A stretch of DNA of 30,505 nucleotides, from positions 1-30,505 of the forward strand of contig JBEBSD010000073.1 in NCBI GenBank assembly GCA_040394475.1. The letters run 5' to 3'. Shown piece after piece: positions 16,307 to 24,876 of the stretch. The notes beneath the pieces were generated by a model. The model saw nothing but the letters and a program-made list of their open reading frames with translations. It did no database searches and was not told the DNA's origin. The DNA comes from JBEBSD01 sp040394475. Lineage in GTDB: Bacteria; Bacteroidota; Bacteroidia; Cytophagales; Spirosomataceae. A program made the translations under genes and the position numbers. The stretch's first letter is position 1. Each line of letters starts with the position of its first letter.

Positions 16307-17554
16307 ATGATCGAAAAAAATAAGATGATTTCCACAGCGGCCGAACCGGAAACAGCCGTACTGGTCGCCGTGAGCACCAAAACACAAACTACCGAGAAGA
16401 CCCGGGAATACCTGGACGAGCTTGCATTCCTGGCGACGACTTCGGGTGTAATTACCGAAAAAAGTTTTGTCCAGAACCTGGAACGCCCTGACGGAAAAAC
16501 GTATGTAGGAAAGGGAAAACTGGAGGAAATTACGACTTATGTAACTGCCAATCCGGTCGACATGATCATTTTTGACGACGACCTCACGGCCTCACAGGTA
16601 CGGAACCTCGAAGCGAATTTCAAAGACATCAAAGTACTGGATCGTAGTTTGCTCATCCTGAATATTTTTGCGATGCGCGCGCAAACGGCCCAGGCTAAAA
16701 CCCAGGTCGAGCTGGCACAGTATCAATACATGTACCCGCGCCTGACCCGTATGTGGACCCACTTAAGCCGTATCAAAGCCGGTGTCGGGATGCGTGGTCC
16801 CGGGGAAAAAGAACTGGAAACCGACCGGCGGATTGTCCAGGACCGCATCAGTTTCCTGAAAGAAAAACTGGACCGCTATGACAAGCAAAGCGTCACCCGC
16901 CGCAAGGAAAGAGCCCGGCTGGTGCGGGTTGCCCTCGTGGGCTATACGAACGTAGGAAAATCGACGCTGATGAAGCGGCTGGCCAAAGCGGATGTCTTTG
17001 CCGAAGACAAACTTTTTGCGACGGTCGATTCGACCGTACGGAAGGTTACCATCGAAAACATCCCGTTCCTGCTGACGGACACGGTAGGATTTATCCGGAA
17101 ACTTCCCACTACGTTGATAGAGTCGTTCAAGTCGACCCTCGACGAAGTCCGGGAAGCAGATATCCTGCTGCACGTAGTCGACATTTCCCATTCGTCTTTT
17201 GACGAACACATTGAGGTGGTCAATACGACCTTAGCGGAAATCGGGGCTGCCGACAAGCCGGTGATATTGGTATTCAACAAGATCGATATCTACAATCCTG
17301 TACAGCCAAACGAACAGTACCTGGACGAAGAAGGGCTGGATGCCGCACCTCCTCAATTGTCCACTCAGGAGCTCATCGAGCAGTTCAGACGCAGTTACAT
17401 GGCCAAAAATGCCGACCACGTCGTCTTTATCTCTGCCGAACAGAAGGAGAATATCGATGAATTACGGGAAACCCTCTTTGAACTGGTGAAGGAAAAGCAT
17501 TTCCTGATTTATCCGAACTGGGCTGGAACGTCCGAAACGGATTTTGAGTGGTAG
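16307..17554 (+). CDS. hflX: Ribosome-associated GTPase HflX
   Basis: HflX binds the 50S subunit and can split stalled or stressed ribosomes. The 415-residue protein shows the HflX N-terminal domain (VGKGKLEEI at about 67-75, FDDDLTASQVRNLE at about 89-102), the linker signature GMRGPGEKELETDRR at 161-175, and a GTPase domain with P-loop GYTNVGKS at 212-219, DTVGFIRKLP from 258 and NKID at 324-327. The C-terminal part is family-like, with an acidic insertion (LDEEGLDAAPPQ). ATG at 16307 is used; a second ATG six codons later is also possible. tRNA-Arg follows 60 bases downstream. Confidence 0.96.
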   Translation: MIEKNKMISTAAEPETAVLVAVSTKTQTTEKTREYLDELAFLATTSGVITEKSFVQNLERPDGKTYVGKGKLEEITTYVTANPVDMIIFDDDLTASQVRNLEANFKDIKVLDRSLLILNIFAMRAQTAQAKTQVELAQYQYMYPRLTRMWTHLSRIKAGVGMRGPGEKELETDRRIVQDRISFLKEKLDRYDKQSVTRRKERARLVRVALVGYTNVGKSTLMKRLAKADVFAEDKLFATVDSTVRKVTIENIPFLLTDTVGFIRKLPTTLIESFKSTLDEVREADILLHVVDISHSSFDEHIEVVNTTLAEIGAADKPVILVFNKIDIYNPVQPNEQYLDEEGLDAAPPQLSTQELIEQFRRSYMAKNADHVVFISAEQKENIDELRETLFELVKEKHFLIYPNWAGTSETDFEW

Positions 17555-17555
17555 C

Positions 17556-17586
17556 TTGTTTTGCAACCTAAATTTTCCAAAATTTG
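17556..17586 (+). promoter_or_regulatory. Possible promoter of tRNA-Arg
   Basis: TTG at 17556-17558 followed after 20 bp by AAAATTTG at 17579-17586, one base off TAnnTTTG. Between it and the tRNA lies a small CCCC/GGGG hairpin. Confidence 0.35.
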
Positions 17587-17614
17587 CACCTCTTATCCCC
17601 TTGCGGGGGCAACT

Positions 17615-17686
17615 GACTGCGTAGTTCAACGGATAGAATAGAAGTTTCCTAAACTTTAGATATGGGTTCGATTCCCGTCGCGGTCA
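17615..17686 (+). tRNA. tRNA-Arg (anticodon CCT)
   Basis: A 72-nt cloverleaf: acceptor GACTGCG pairs with CGCGGTC (one G-U), D stem GTTC/GAAT, anticodon stem GAAGT/ACTTT with loop TTCCTAA giving anticodon CCT (reads AGG), T stem ATGGG/CCCGT with loop TTCGATT, discriminator A. CCA is not encoded. A terminator follows directly. An 18-bp piece (17648-17665, anticodon to T stem) is repeated exactly 91 bases downstream. Confidence 0.92.
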
Positions 17687-17689
17687 CGT

Positions 17690-17720
17690 AAGCTGCTCTA
17701 ACGGGCAGCTTTTTCTTTTT
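17690..17720 (+). terminator. Rho-independent terminator of tRNA-Arg
   Basis: A 7-bp stem (AAGCTGC at 17690-17696 with GCAGCTT at 17705-17711) and an 8-base loop are followed by a T-rich run to 17720. Confidence 0.75.
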
Positions 17721-17770
17721 AGAAGTTGTCGCGCCCGACCTAAACTTTAGATATGGCCGGGGGCGCGGTC
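17721..17770 (+). pseudogene. Decayed partial copy of tRNA-Arg(CCT)
   Basis: This stretch shares AGAAGTT (17721-17727), then an exact 18-bp match (17739-17756) and CGCGGTC (17764-17770) with tRNA-Arg, in the same order. Compared with the intact gene, 11 bases are inserted after AGAAGTT and the T arm is replaced by a short C/G run. The inserted GCGCCC (17731-17736) can pair with GGGCGC (17761-17766), enclosing the 18-bp match. It cannot form a cloverleaf. It could be the leftover of integration at the tRNA, or a tandem duplication that decayed. Confidence 0.6.
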
Positions 17771-18017
17771 GACTTTTAAAATACATCTGAATAAATCAAC
17801 AACCCTGTTTCTTTGTTCTCATGCGGGCCCATTCGGATAGTAAAATTCCCCTTTGACCATTTAGTGATCAACCCCGACCCACCCGCTCATGCGATTAAGC
17901 GCCTTAATAGCGGCTTCTCTACGGGTAACATCCTGGTAGATAAACAACCCCTGCAGGAAGAAGATCTATCTTTGACCTGAACACTTTTCTTTTTCTGCCG
18001 GTTTTTCCCCATCAGGT
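17771..18017. other. Gap with no credible gene
   Basis: No reading frame here looks like a real protein. The minus strand contains a short stretch reading VTRREAAIKALNRMSG (about 17890-17940), reminiscent of a twin-arginine leader, but it lacks a start codon and stops soon after; it may be a gene remnant. Confidence 0.4.
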
Positions 18018-18157
18018 TGCTGACTGCCGACTTCCGTATTTCAGGCAATGGGGAACGGGCAATAGGCGACAGCCAATTTCCGATCGCTGACAGCCGACTG
18101 CCGATCGCTGACAGCCGACTGCCGATAGCTGATAGCTGATCACTGATCGCCGACAGC
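18018..18157. repeat. Seven-nucleotide tandem array (YGAYNGC type) behind the secreted repeat protein gene
   Basis: Twenty consecutive 7-base words keep one phase, from degenerate ones at the left (CAATGGG, GAACGGG, CAATAGG) to clear ones at the right (CGATCGC, TGACAGC, CGACTGC, TGATAGC). A 21-bp triple word (18081-18101) is repeated exactly at 18102-18122. The array ends five bases before the stop codon of the minus-strand gene (18162), so it is that gene's 3' flank. The period is a multiple that keeps frames open, explaining a spurious 111-codon frame across it. Confidence 0.85.
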
Positions 18158-18161
18158 CGCC

Positions 18162-20570
18162 CTACCTGAGCAACACCTTCCTCGTCACCACTCCCCGTTG
18201 AGTCTGTACCTGAACCAGCCACACCCCGGGCGGGAGACCGGAAACATCCGGGTGGGCTGCACCGGAAATCGCCGCCGGCCGGCCTGACAGATCCCGGACA
18301 GTGACCTGCTCGATGACCTCTTCTGTCCTGAAATGCAGTTTCCGGGAAGCATCTGCCCAGACGATCAGGTTGCTGTCCGTCCCGGAAAGGCGCACCGACC
18401 TGATGTCAGAGTGCGAAATGACGCCGTCGAGGTCTGTTTGGCGCAAGCGGTAGTAGCTGATTCCGCCCCCTGGATTTTCGTCAAAAAAATCGTATGCCTG
18501 CCCTGCCCCGGTCACTCCCTGCCCGGTCACAAAACCAATATCTGCCCACCCTTTTCCATCCGTACTTCTTTCTATATAGAAACCATGATTCCGGCTTTCT
18601 GAAGTTGTTCGCCAGTGCAGCTGAACACCGCCGGCTTTCGCACGGACCTCAAATCCGGCCAGGTGAACCGGTAACGATTCACTATCGTACCGGATGCTGA
18701 CAGTGTTGGGAGTATAGACGACCTCCCATCCGGCCGGGAGGCCCGTTACCGAACCGAAGGTACCAGCGATCGTTGCAGCGCTTAAGAGTGTTACTTCATC
18801 CCCGTCTGTCGGCGTATAGTCGACCGACACGCTGAGCATACCGCCGAGTGTTGCGGTTCCCGCTACCACGATCTGATCAAAATCCACGCCCGCAGCACCC
18901 GTTCCGCTGGCTTCGGCAGCGATGACACTGTTGCTAAAGTCCTGGTCTCCCTGAAAGGTAATGACGCCCGGAGAATAGCCCGGCGACAGTGTGCCACCCG
19001 CATGGCTGAAGGAGTTCGCGCCGACATCGCCGGTACCTTCTAACAGACCGCCTGTGTGGTTGCTGAAAAGACCTGTTCCCTGTTGCGTCAGCAGTGCGGA
19101 TACTGCTTCCAGCGAGCCGATCGTAACGTTTCCTTCATTGGTAAATGTGTTCGTATGCGCATAAACGCCCGCAGCGGCGCGGTCTATATGAATGGCTCCG
19201 TCAGGGGTATTTGCAAAGTCGGATTGGTTGTAAATCCCGTAGGCCCCTACACTGGCCGTCGCCCCGATCGTAATGCCGGCCGCGTTGGAAAAAGTGCTGT
19301 TAAAATTACGAAGGCCTGCCAGAGTGGCGCCGTCAAGGCGAATGTCGCCCCCGGTAGTATTGTAAAAGGCAGCTTCGCTGAAAAGGCCGTGTACGGACAC
19401 ATTTCCGATTCCGGTGATGTTGATTCCCCCGGTATTTGTGAAGGTACCGTCTGCGTGATACAGTCCGGTATCATCGAAATTCCCGATTAGGATTTCCCCT
19501 GCATTTTGAAACCCGCTACGATTCACCATGCCATACATGCCCACGCCGGCTGACGCCCCGATACTGATTGCGCCGCCATTGGTGAAAGTCCCGGCAGCGT
19601 GGGTCATCGCAGCCAGGGTAGTACGATCGATCGCGATGCTCCCGCTGTTCCCGAATGTTCCGTGGTTCACGATTCCTGTTTTTCCGGCGTTTGCCAATGC
19701 ACCGACAACAATGGCGGCGGTATTTTCAAAGCTGCCGGATGCGTTGTAAATCCCGATGTTGCCTGTTCTTGCGATTTCGACTTTTCCACCTGCATTATTA
19801 TGGAAGGTCGAAAGGTTCTGGATACCGATTTCCCCGGCCGAATTCACTGCGCCGATGAAAATACTCGCAGCATTCCTGAAAGTCGCCTGAATGAATTCAT
19901 CCGCATTATTCATAATCGCCCGCTGTGTGTACCGGTCGATCCGGATATCACCGAACCCTTTGTTCTCGAACACAGCATCATTCCAGATGCCGTGGAGCCC
20001 CACGCTTGCGTTGCCGCCGATAGAGAGCGCCCCTTCGTTGGTGAAGGTTCCGGAGGCATGATAGAGCCCTGTGTCGGTAGTGTTGTCAATCCGGATTTGC
20101 CCGTACATCCGGTTAGTAAAAACACCCTGGTTGATGACGCCATAGGTTCCGACACCCGATTCCGAACCCAGGGTAAGCCGGCCGTTGTTCTGAACAGTGC
20201 CCAGGTTGTTAAAACCCGCGGAGAATTCAAACGGAGAATCATAATTAAAGGCATTCGTAATCGTCAGGCTGCCTCCCTGCGCGATGGTAAGTGAAGCGCC
20301 CGCCTGCACCTGTACAGAGCGGGCTTCTGCCGCCACTTCATTGCCGATCACAGGGGCAGTGGTCACATCCGGAATCGTGACGTCATCATCCGTATCCGGG
20401 ATACCGGCCGACCAGTTGGCAGCATTATCCCATACCGGACTTTCATTGCCGGTCCAGATGGTCTGAGAAAAGGCATGCCCCGCCCCTCCGAAGAAGAGAG
20501 GCAGGAGAAGCAGCATTTGTGCCGTCCGTACAGCGGCGTTGTTTGCAAAGAGAAATATTGTTTTACGCAT
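18162..20570 (-). CDS. Secreted beta-repeat protein with type IX secretion-style C-terminal region
   Basis: An 802-residue exported protein of unknown role. After a signal peptide (about residues 1-36, ending GHAFSQ) comes a segment like that of filamentous or autotransporter-type proteins (TIWTGNESPVWDNAANWSAG), then from about residue 85 to 480 a series of repeats with the alternating pattern F-N-x-G-x-I-x-IG ... VGxYGIxN ... FxNxGxIxID, likely a right-handed beta-helix. A LSPGYSPG strand motif and a beta-rich spacer follow, then a typical Bacteroidota module (LPVHLAGFEV..., ISYYRLRQTDLDG) and a C-terminal domain ending GVVTRKVLLR, consistent with sorting by the type IX system. The upstream TTG at 20576 is ignored; ATG at 20570 gives the natural signal peptide. 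A surface adhesin or matrix protein is a guess. Confidence 0.85.
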   Translation of the reverse strand: MRKTIFLFANNAAVRTAQMLLLLPLFFGGAGHAFSQTIWTGNESPVWDNAANWSAGIPDTDDDVTIPDVTTAPVIGNEVAAEARSVQVQAGASLTIAQGGSLTITNAFNYDSPFEFSAGFNNLGTVQNNGRLTLGSESGVGTYGVINQGVFTNRMYGQIRIDNTTDTGLYHASGTFTNEGALSIGGNASVGLHGIWNDAVFENKGFGDIRIDRYTQRAIMNNADEFIQATFRNAASIFIGAVNSAGEIGIQNLSTFHNNAGGKVEIARTGNIGIYNASGSFENTAAIVVGALANAGKTGIVNHGTFGNSGSIAIDRTTLAAMTHAAGTFTNGGAISIGASAGVGMYGMVNRSGFQNAGEILIGNFDDTGLYHADGTFTNTGGINITGIGNVSVHGLFSEAAFYNTTGGDIRLDGATLAGLRNFNSTFSNAAGITIGATASVGAYGIYNQSDFANTPDGAIHIDRAAAGVYAHTNTFTNEGNVTIGSLEAVSALLTQQGTGLFSNHTGGLLEGTGDVGANSFSHAGGTLSPGYSPGVITFQGDQDFSNSVIAAEASGTGAAGVDFDQIVVAGTATLGGMLSVSVDYTPTDGDEVTLLSAATIAGTFGSVTGLPAGWEVVYTPNTVSIRYDSESLPVHLAGFEVRAKAGGVQLHWRTTSESRNHGFYIERSTDGKGWADIGFVTGQGVTGAGQAYDFFDENPGGGISYYRLRQTDLDGVISHSDIRSVRLSGTDSNLIVWADASRKLHFRTEEVIEQVTVRDLSGRPAAISGAAHPDVSGLPPGVWLVQVQTQRGVVTRKVLLR

Positions 20571-20638
20571 GGACAATTCGTTTTTAAGCTATCTGTACTA
20601 GTTTTCAGTTAATTAATTCTGGGTAGGCTACTGTTTTA

Positions 20639-20836
20639 TTAAAAGAATATGAATCGCTTTTTACACGTTTCGCACTGGCAGTTTTGCGGGTTAATGGTTC
20701 CGAAAGAAAGGACCCTTACCAACCGACCGGTCCTGGATTTTCGGGAAGAAAAAACCAGGTTTCCGCCGCAGGATGTGCAGCGGATCCCCGGAACCGTTCT
20801 TTTAATGATGATTTTATCCAGATCCAGCAGTCCCAT
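20639..20836 (-). CDS. Small protein with two cysteine clusters (zinc-ribbon-like)
   Basis: A 65-residue protein with C20-x-x-C23 (RCTSCGG) and C53-x-C55-x-x-C58 (CQCETCKKRF), spaced as in small zinc ribbons, with a basic middle (SSRKSRTGRLVR) and an aromatic end (FIFF). Similar tiny ribbon proteins are common in Bacteroidota, but I do not recognise a named family. It lies between the secreted repeat protein and the two-component pair, all on the minus strand. Paired cysteines and an ATG argue for a real gene; shortness argues for caution. Confidence 0.6.
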   Translation of the reverse strand: MGLLDLDKIIIKRTVPGIRCTSCGGNLVFSSRKSRTGRLVRVLSFGTINPQNCQCETCKKRFIFF

Positions 20837-20944
20837 AACGTCACCAAAAATGGGGCAGCCTCAATGACCGAGCAAATCCGGGGGACGAACGTGCCCGGTT
20901 AGGGATGAATGACGGAAAGTCAGGGAGCGGAACGACGGACGGAA

Positions 20945-21667
20945 TCAGGAATGTTTGATGCCAAGAACATTCAAAAGCGTTTCCCGGTAGGATTTGCCAA
21001 TGGGTAGTTTAATGCCCTGAAGGGAAAGCTCGTTCGGAAAAATGTCATCAATAAGAGGGATGTTTACCGAAAAACGCCGATGAATTCGAATGAACAGGTT
21101 AGGGTCCAGCTGCTCCAGAAAGTCATGTATCGTGGAGCGGACCATGACCTTTTTCTGTGATAGCAGGTGGAGCGTCACATAATTTGCGTCGCTCTCCAGG
21201 TATACCAGCTCGCTGAAGAACACCTTTCTGAAGACGTAACCGTCCTTTACAAACATAAAATCCTTTGCGGGAGCGGTCTTTTCAGGTCGGCTGCCGGTGA
21301 AGTTGTGAAAAGCAATCTCGATCGCCGCATACAGCTCTTCTTTCGTAAAAGGCTTCACCAGGTAAGCATGCGGTTTCACTTTTTTAGCCCGGTCAATCGT
21401 TTCGGCATCGCTGTTGGCGGTCAGAAAGATAAATGGCATCCTGTAATGCTCGTTGAGTTGTTCCGCCACGTCAAAACCATCTTTACGGCCGGCCAGCCGG
21501 ATGTCGAGCAACACCAGGTCCGGTTTGTCGCAATCAAACATCTCCAGGGCCTCCGTATAGCTGATCGCCGGACCGCAACAAGCGTAACCCAGCTCAACCA
21601 GTGTATTCAGGAGGGTCCGGGCGATGACCAGTTCATCTTCCACCACCCCTATCTTTAAAACAGCCAT
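20945..21667 (-). CDS. Two-component response regulator, receiver plus LytTR DNA-binding domain
   Basis: A 240-residue regulator. The receiver domain (about 1-120) has the acidic pair E10-D11, the phosphoacceptor D55 in LVLLDIRLAG, T83 in FLTANSD and K105 in YLVKPF. A LytTR DNA-binding domain fills about 140-235 (YLESDANYVTLHLLSQKKVM, LFIRIHRRFSVNI, LPIGKSYRETLL). LytTR regulators bind direct repeats upstream of their targets. The start lies 5 bases after the stop of the kinase gene, so the two are one operon and almost certainly partners. The targets are unknown; the adjacent secreted protein gene is one candidate. Confidence 0.95.
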   Translation of the reverse strand: MAVLKIGVVEDELVIARTLLNTLVELGYACCGPAISYTEALEMFDCDKPDLVLLDIRLAGRKDGFDVAEQLNEHYRMPFIFLTANSDAETIDRAKKVKPHAYLVKPFTKEELYAAIEIAFHNFTGSRPEKTAPAKDFMFVKDGYVFRKVFFSELVYLESDANYVTLHLLSQKKVMVRSTIHDFLEQLDPNLFIRIHRRFSVNIPLIDDIFPNELSLQGIKLPIGKSYRETLLNVLGIKHS

Positions 21668-21672
21668 GCGTT

Positions 21673-24600
21673 CTAATCTTCGTTTTTCCGTATGTCGCGG
21701 TTGGTAAAGTTAACGGTAAAAACCGCACCGTTTTCAGTCGAATAATAAACTTTCCCACCGATTTGCCTGCTCAGGTCGCCGACCAGCTGCAGACCGAGCG
21801 TCGTCGCACGGGCAAGCTCAAAGTCAGCCGGCAGCCCCGGCCCGTTATCGGAATACTCCAATTGGTACCTCCCAGCCGCCACTGGACGGATCTCCAGGTG
21901 AATGGCTCCGGCCGCCGTATCCGTAAAGGCATATTTAAAAGAATTGGACAGCAGCTCGTTCAAAATCAACCCAAGCGGAACAGCCGAATCGATATCCAGA
22001 TGCAAATCAGGCACGTTTACCGTGATGTCCGCAGATTTGTCAAAGATGCCCTGCACCTGCCGGCACAGGTCATTGACAAACCGCTTCAGGTCAATTGTAC
22101 TGAGATTTTCAAACTGGTACAGGTTCTGATGGATTAAGGCGATGCTTTGCACCCGGTTTCGTCCTTCCAGCAAAACCTCCCGGGCCGTTTCGTCCGTCAG
22201 GCTCTTACTTTGCAGCTCGAGCAAGCCGGAAATGACCTGCAGATTGTTTTTCACCCGGTGGTGGATTTCTTTCATGAGCACATCTTTTTCCAACAGCAAA
22301 ACCGACTGTTCGGAAAGTGACTGCTTTAATTGGGCCGTCCGTTCATGTACGGTTTCCTCCAGTTTCTTTTTATCCCTGGCCAGTTGCCGCAATCTGAAAT
22401 TCACAAGGAAGTAAATCGCCAGGATCAACGCCAGAACGGCTGCTGCGATGAACCACCATTCAAGATAAAAGGGCTTTACGACAGTCAGCGGAATATTGAG
22501 CTCCTGCCTGTTCCAGGCGCCCTCCCGGTTCCCGGCCTTGATCCGCACCGTGAAGTTGCCATAGGGCAATCCACTGATGCGGATCGAGCTCTCATTCATA
22601 TAATTCCAGCTTTTATCGAAGCCTTCGATTTTACATGCATACCGGTGTCCTTCCTCTTTGGTGAAATCCAGCAACTGAAAATCGAGTGTGAAGAACTTGT
22701 CGTCAGGCTGCAGGACGATATGCATCTTGTGCAGCAATTCGGTGGTTTTATCGATCAGTTCGTTTTGTGCGCCAACGAACTGGTTGAAGGCGATGATCCG
22801 CAATGGCACATGAAGCGTATTGCTATCGGTCCTGAAATCGCGGGGATCAAACCCATTCACACCGTTTAATCCTCCGAAAAACAGCCGGCCGTCACCGGCT
22901 TTAAAGGAAGAGGTCCGGTTGAACTCGTTGTGGGAGATCCCGTCGGCAGTCGTATACGTAGTGACGGAAAAGCTTGTCCGGTTGAAACGGACCAATCCGA
23001 AATCGGAGCTGATCCAAAGGTTGTCCCATTCGTCGGGTTCAATTCTGTACAGAACATCGGAAGGAAAACCTGCGGTAATATTGAATTGCTGCGCCGCATG
23101 GGTCGCGGGATCCCAGCGATAAAGCCCCTCGCCGTTCGTGGCCAGCCAAAAAATCCCACCGGAATCCTGAAAGGCATCGAGCAAACTTAACCCGCTTAAG
23201 AAGGCCGATTGAAGCTTCACCATCGACCAGCGATGGCTGCTCCCTGCCTGGGGCCGGTCGTTGACGGCAAGTCGATACAAGCCGTTCTCGGCTACCGCCC
23301 ACACAATGCCGGTCCTGCCGGTAAAAAAGCGGTACACAAATCTGGCCTCCGGCAGGGAATCGCCTGCTACGGACAGTGAGTCAAACTGACCGGTATTGGA
23401 GTTAAATAACGAGAAACCGGTGGTTCTTCCCAGCAGCAAAAGACTGTCGTTCAACGAATGCATCGACCATATTTCAGATCCTGTCCCGCCTGGAAAGGCG
23501 GTGGTCCTGTTGCTCGCATCATCATACTGATGCAGGGAATAGCTCCCGCTATACAAACTCGAATCGTGTCTGACCAGCGCATAGTGAATGGCGTCGTGTG
23601 CGATAGCCTGCATGTTACCGTCCTCCTGACTGAAGGTATGTGTCCACACATTGCCTACTACTTTTCCGGCCCGGTCGGCATAAATGCCCCGGGTCTGGCT
23701 GTTCGGCTGGACCATCTGCTGGCTGGTGGAAAAATAGGGTTTAAACCTGTTCTTTTTGATTGTCAGCTGCATGGCTCCCAGGGAGGTGCACAGCCACAGA
23801 TTTCCAAGTGTATCGGGAAAAACCTGGTAAATGAATAAGTTTTCAAATCCTTTTAATCCGGATTTATCGACCACCTTCAGAAATGCATATTGGTTCCAGA
23901 GGTATAGTGCATCGGTGGCGCTGTAAAAAACGGAAGCGGCAGCATCGACCGAGGCGCTCACCTGGTACCAGTATTTCCCTTTTACGGCGCCCAGGTGGTG
24001 GTGCGTCAGATCCGACGCCGGTACAAGTTCACCGGCTGCCGTTAACCTGTCAACGGTAAATGCATCGGGGTTGGCTGCAGTGTTGTACGTGATAAGCAAC
24101 TCGTCTTTGTCCGTGAGGCCCGCCGGTAGGGAGCGTAATACATTCTGCTGGCGGAAAGCAATGACCGTGTCGCCTGAAACGAAATACTGCGGTTCCTGAT
24201 TGGTTAATTTCAACAGGGCTGTTCCCCGGATGAAGCTGCATACGGGTCCTGTAGTACGGTAGTCAATTGTAGAATCCTTCCCATTCCAGTCTTTCATTTC
24301 GTGGCGCAGCCGAAACCCCTTTTTGGAAGAATACCGCCAAAACCGGAACGGAAAGGCTGTCAGGAAAGTAACCTCACCTGTACCGTCATTGGCAATCCAG
24401 TACACATCCTGTTCTCTGAAGGGCAGGTTGGGAAAGGCGGCCGTCAATGTTTTGACTTCCCGGGTCGTTGCATCCATCACATCTACTTTCCCATTTGTCG
24501 TCAACTGGAAACCGGTACTGCCGTATTGAATAAACAGGTGACCGGCATCATCCTTTGCCAGCTGCACCACTTTATTATCCTGCAGCCGATTGCGCTGCCG

Positions 24601-24876
24601 GGTAAAAAGCAGGTAATTTTTACCGTCGTAACGGTTCAATCCGTTACGGGTACCTAGCCACAGGAAACCTGCATCGTCCTGCACCCCGCAGAATACTTCG
24701 TGTGAGGCCAGACCATTTTCAACGGAAAGCAGCCGCCTGGTAATGGTGTATTCCGGATTGGCCTCTGTATCCTGGCTGTGGCCCGGCAAGGAACATAGCA
24801 CAAAAACCGGCAATAAAAGCGCCAAAAAAAGAAAAGAAAGGTTGTTTGGCTGGGGGGGCTGGAAGAAACCGGTCAT
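21673..24876 (-). CDS. Hybrid-size sensor histidine kinase: Reg_prop propeller, Y_Y_Y, HisKA_2
   Basis: A 1067-residue membrane sensor. An N-terminal signal/membrane segment (about 14-34) is followed by a large periplasmic beta-propeller built of Reg_prop repeats (first: DDAGFLWLGTRNGLNRYDG; later ones include DTLGNLWLCTSLGAMQL and DSGGIFWLATNGEGLYRWD), then a Y_Y_Y domain (about 725-795), a membrane helix (about 803-825), a coiled coil, and a HisKA_2-type kinase: the phosphoacceptor His at 872 or 873 in KEIHHRVKNNLQVI, N-box NELLSNSFKYAF near 976, and G-boxes DNGPGLP near 1013 and GLQLVG near 1031. Unlike fused hybrid (HTCS) sensors it has no receiver or AraC part; a separate LytTR regulator follows 5 bases downstream. 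The stimulus is unknown. Confidence 0.95.
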   Translation of the reverse strand: MTGFFQPPQPNNLSFLFLALLLPVFVLCSLPGHSQDTEANPEYTITRRLLSVENGLASHEVFCGVQDDAGFLWLGTRNGLNRYDGKNYLLFTRQRNRLQDNKVVQLAKDDAGHLFIQYGSTGFQLTTNGKVDVMDATTREVKTLTAAFPNLPFREQDVYWIANDGTGEVTFLTAFPFRFWRYSSKKGFRLRHEMKDWNGKDSTIDYRTTGPVCSFIRGTALLKLTNQEPQYFVSGDTVIAFRQQNVLRSLPAGLTDKDELLITYNTAANPDAFTVDRLTAAGELVPASDLTHHHLGAVKGKYWYQVSASVDAAASVFYSATDALYLWNQYAFLKVVDKSGLKGFENLFIYQVFPDTLGNLWLCTSLGAMQLTIKKNRFKPYFSTSQQMVQPNSQTRGIYADRAGKVVGNVWTHTFSQEDGNMQAIAHDAIHYALVRHDSSLYSGSYSLHQYDDASNRTTAFPGGTGSEIWSMHSLNDSLLLLGRTTGFSLFNSNTGQFDSLSVAGDSLPEARFVYRFFTGRTGIVWAVAENGLYRLAVNDRPQAGSSHRWSMVKLQSAFLSGLSLLDAFQDSGGIFWLATNGEGLYRWDPATHAAQQFNITAGFPSDVLYRIEPDEWDNLWISSDFGLVRFNRTSFSVTTYTTADGISHNEFNRTSSFKAGDGRLFFGGLNGVNGFDPRDFRTDSNTLHVPLRIIAFNQFVGAQNELIDKTTELLHKMHIVLQPDDKFFTLDFQLLDFTKEEGHRYACKIEGFDKSWNYMNESSIRISGLPYGNFTVRIKAGNREGAWNRQELNIPLTVVKPFYLEWWFIAAAVLALILAIYFLVNFRLRQLARDKKKLEETVHERTAQLKQSLSEQSVLLLEKDVLMKEIHHRVKNNLQVISGLLELQSKSLTDETAREVLLEGRNRVQSIALIHQNLYQFENLSTIDLKRFVNDLCRQVQGIFDKSADITVNVPDLHLDIDSAVPLGLILNELLSNSFKYAFTDTAAGAIHLEIRPVAAGRYQLEYSDNGPGLPADFELARATTLGLQLVGDLSRQIGGKVYYSTENGAVFTVNFTNRDIRKNED

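Noticed and set aside
17887..18222. Minus-strand frame of 111 codons
   Set aside because: It runs through the 7-bp array, giving a repeated LSAIGSR pattern, and overlaps the end of the secreted protein gene in another frame.
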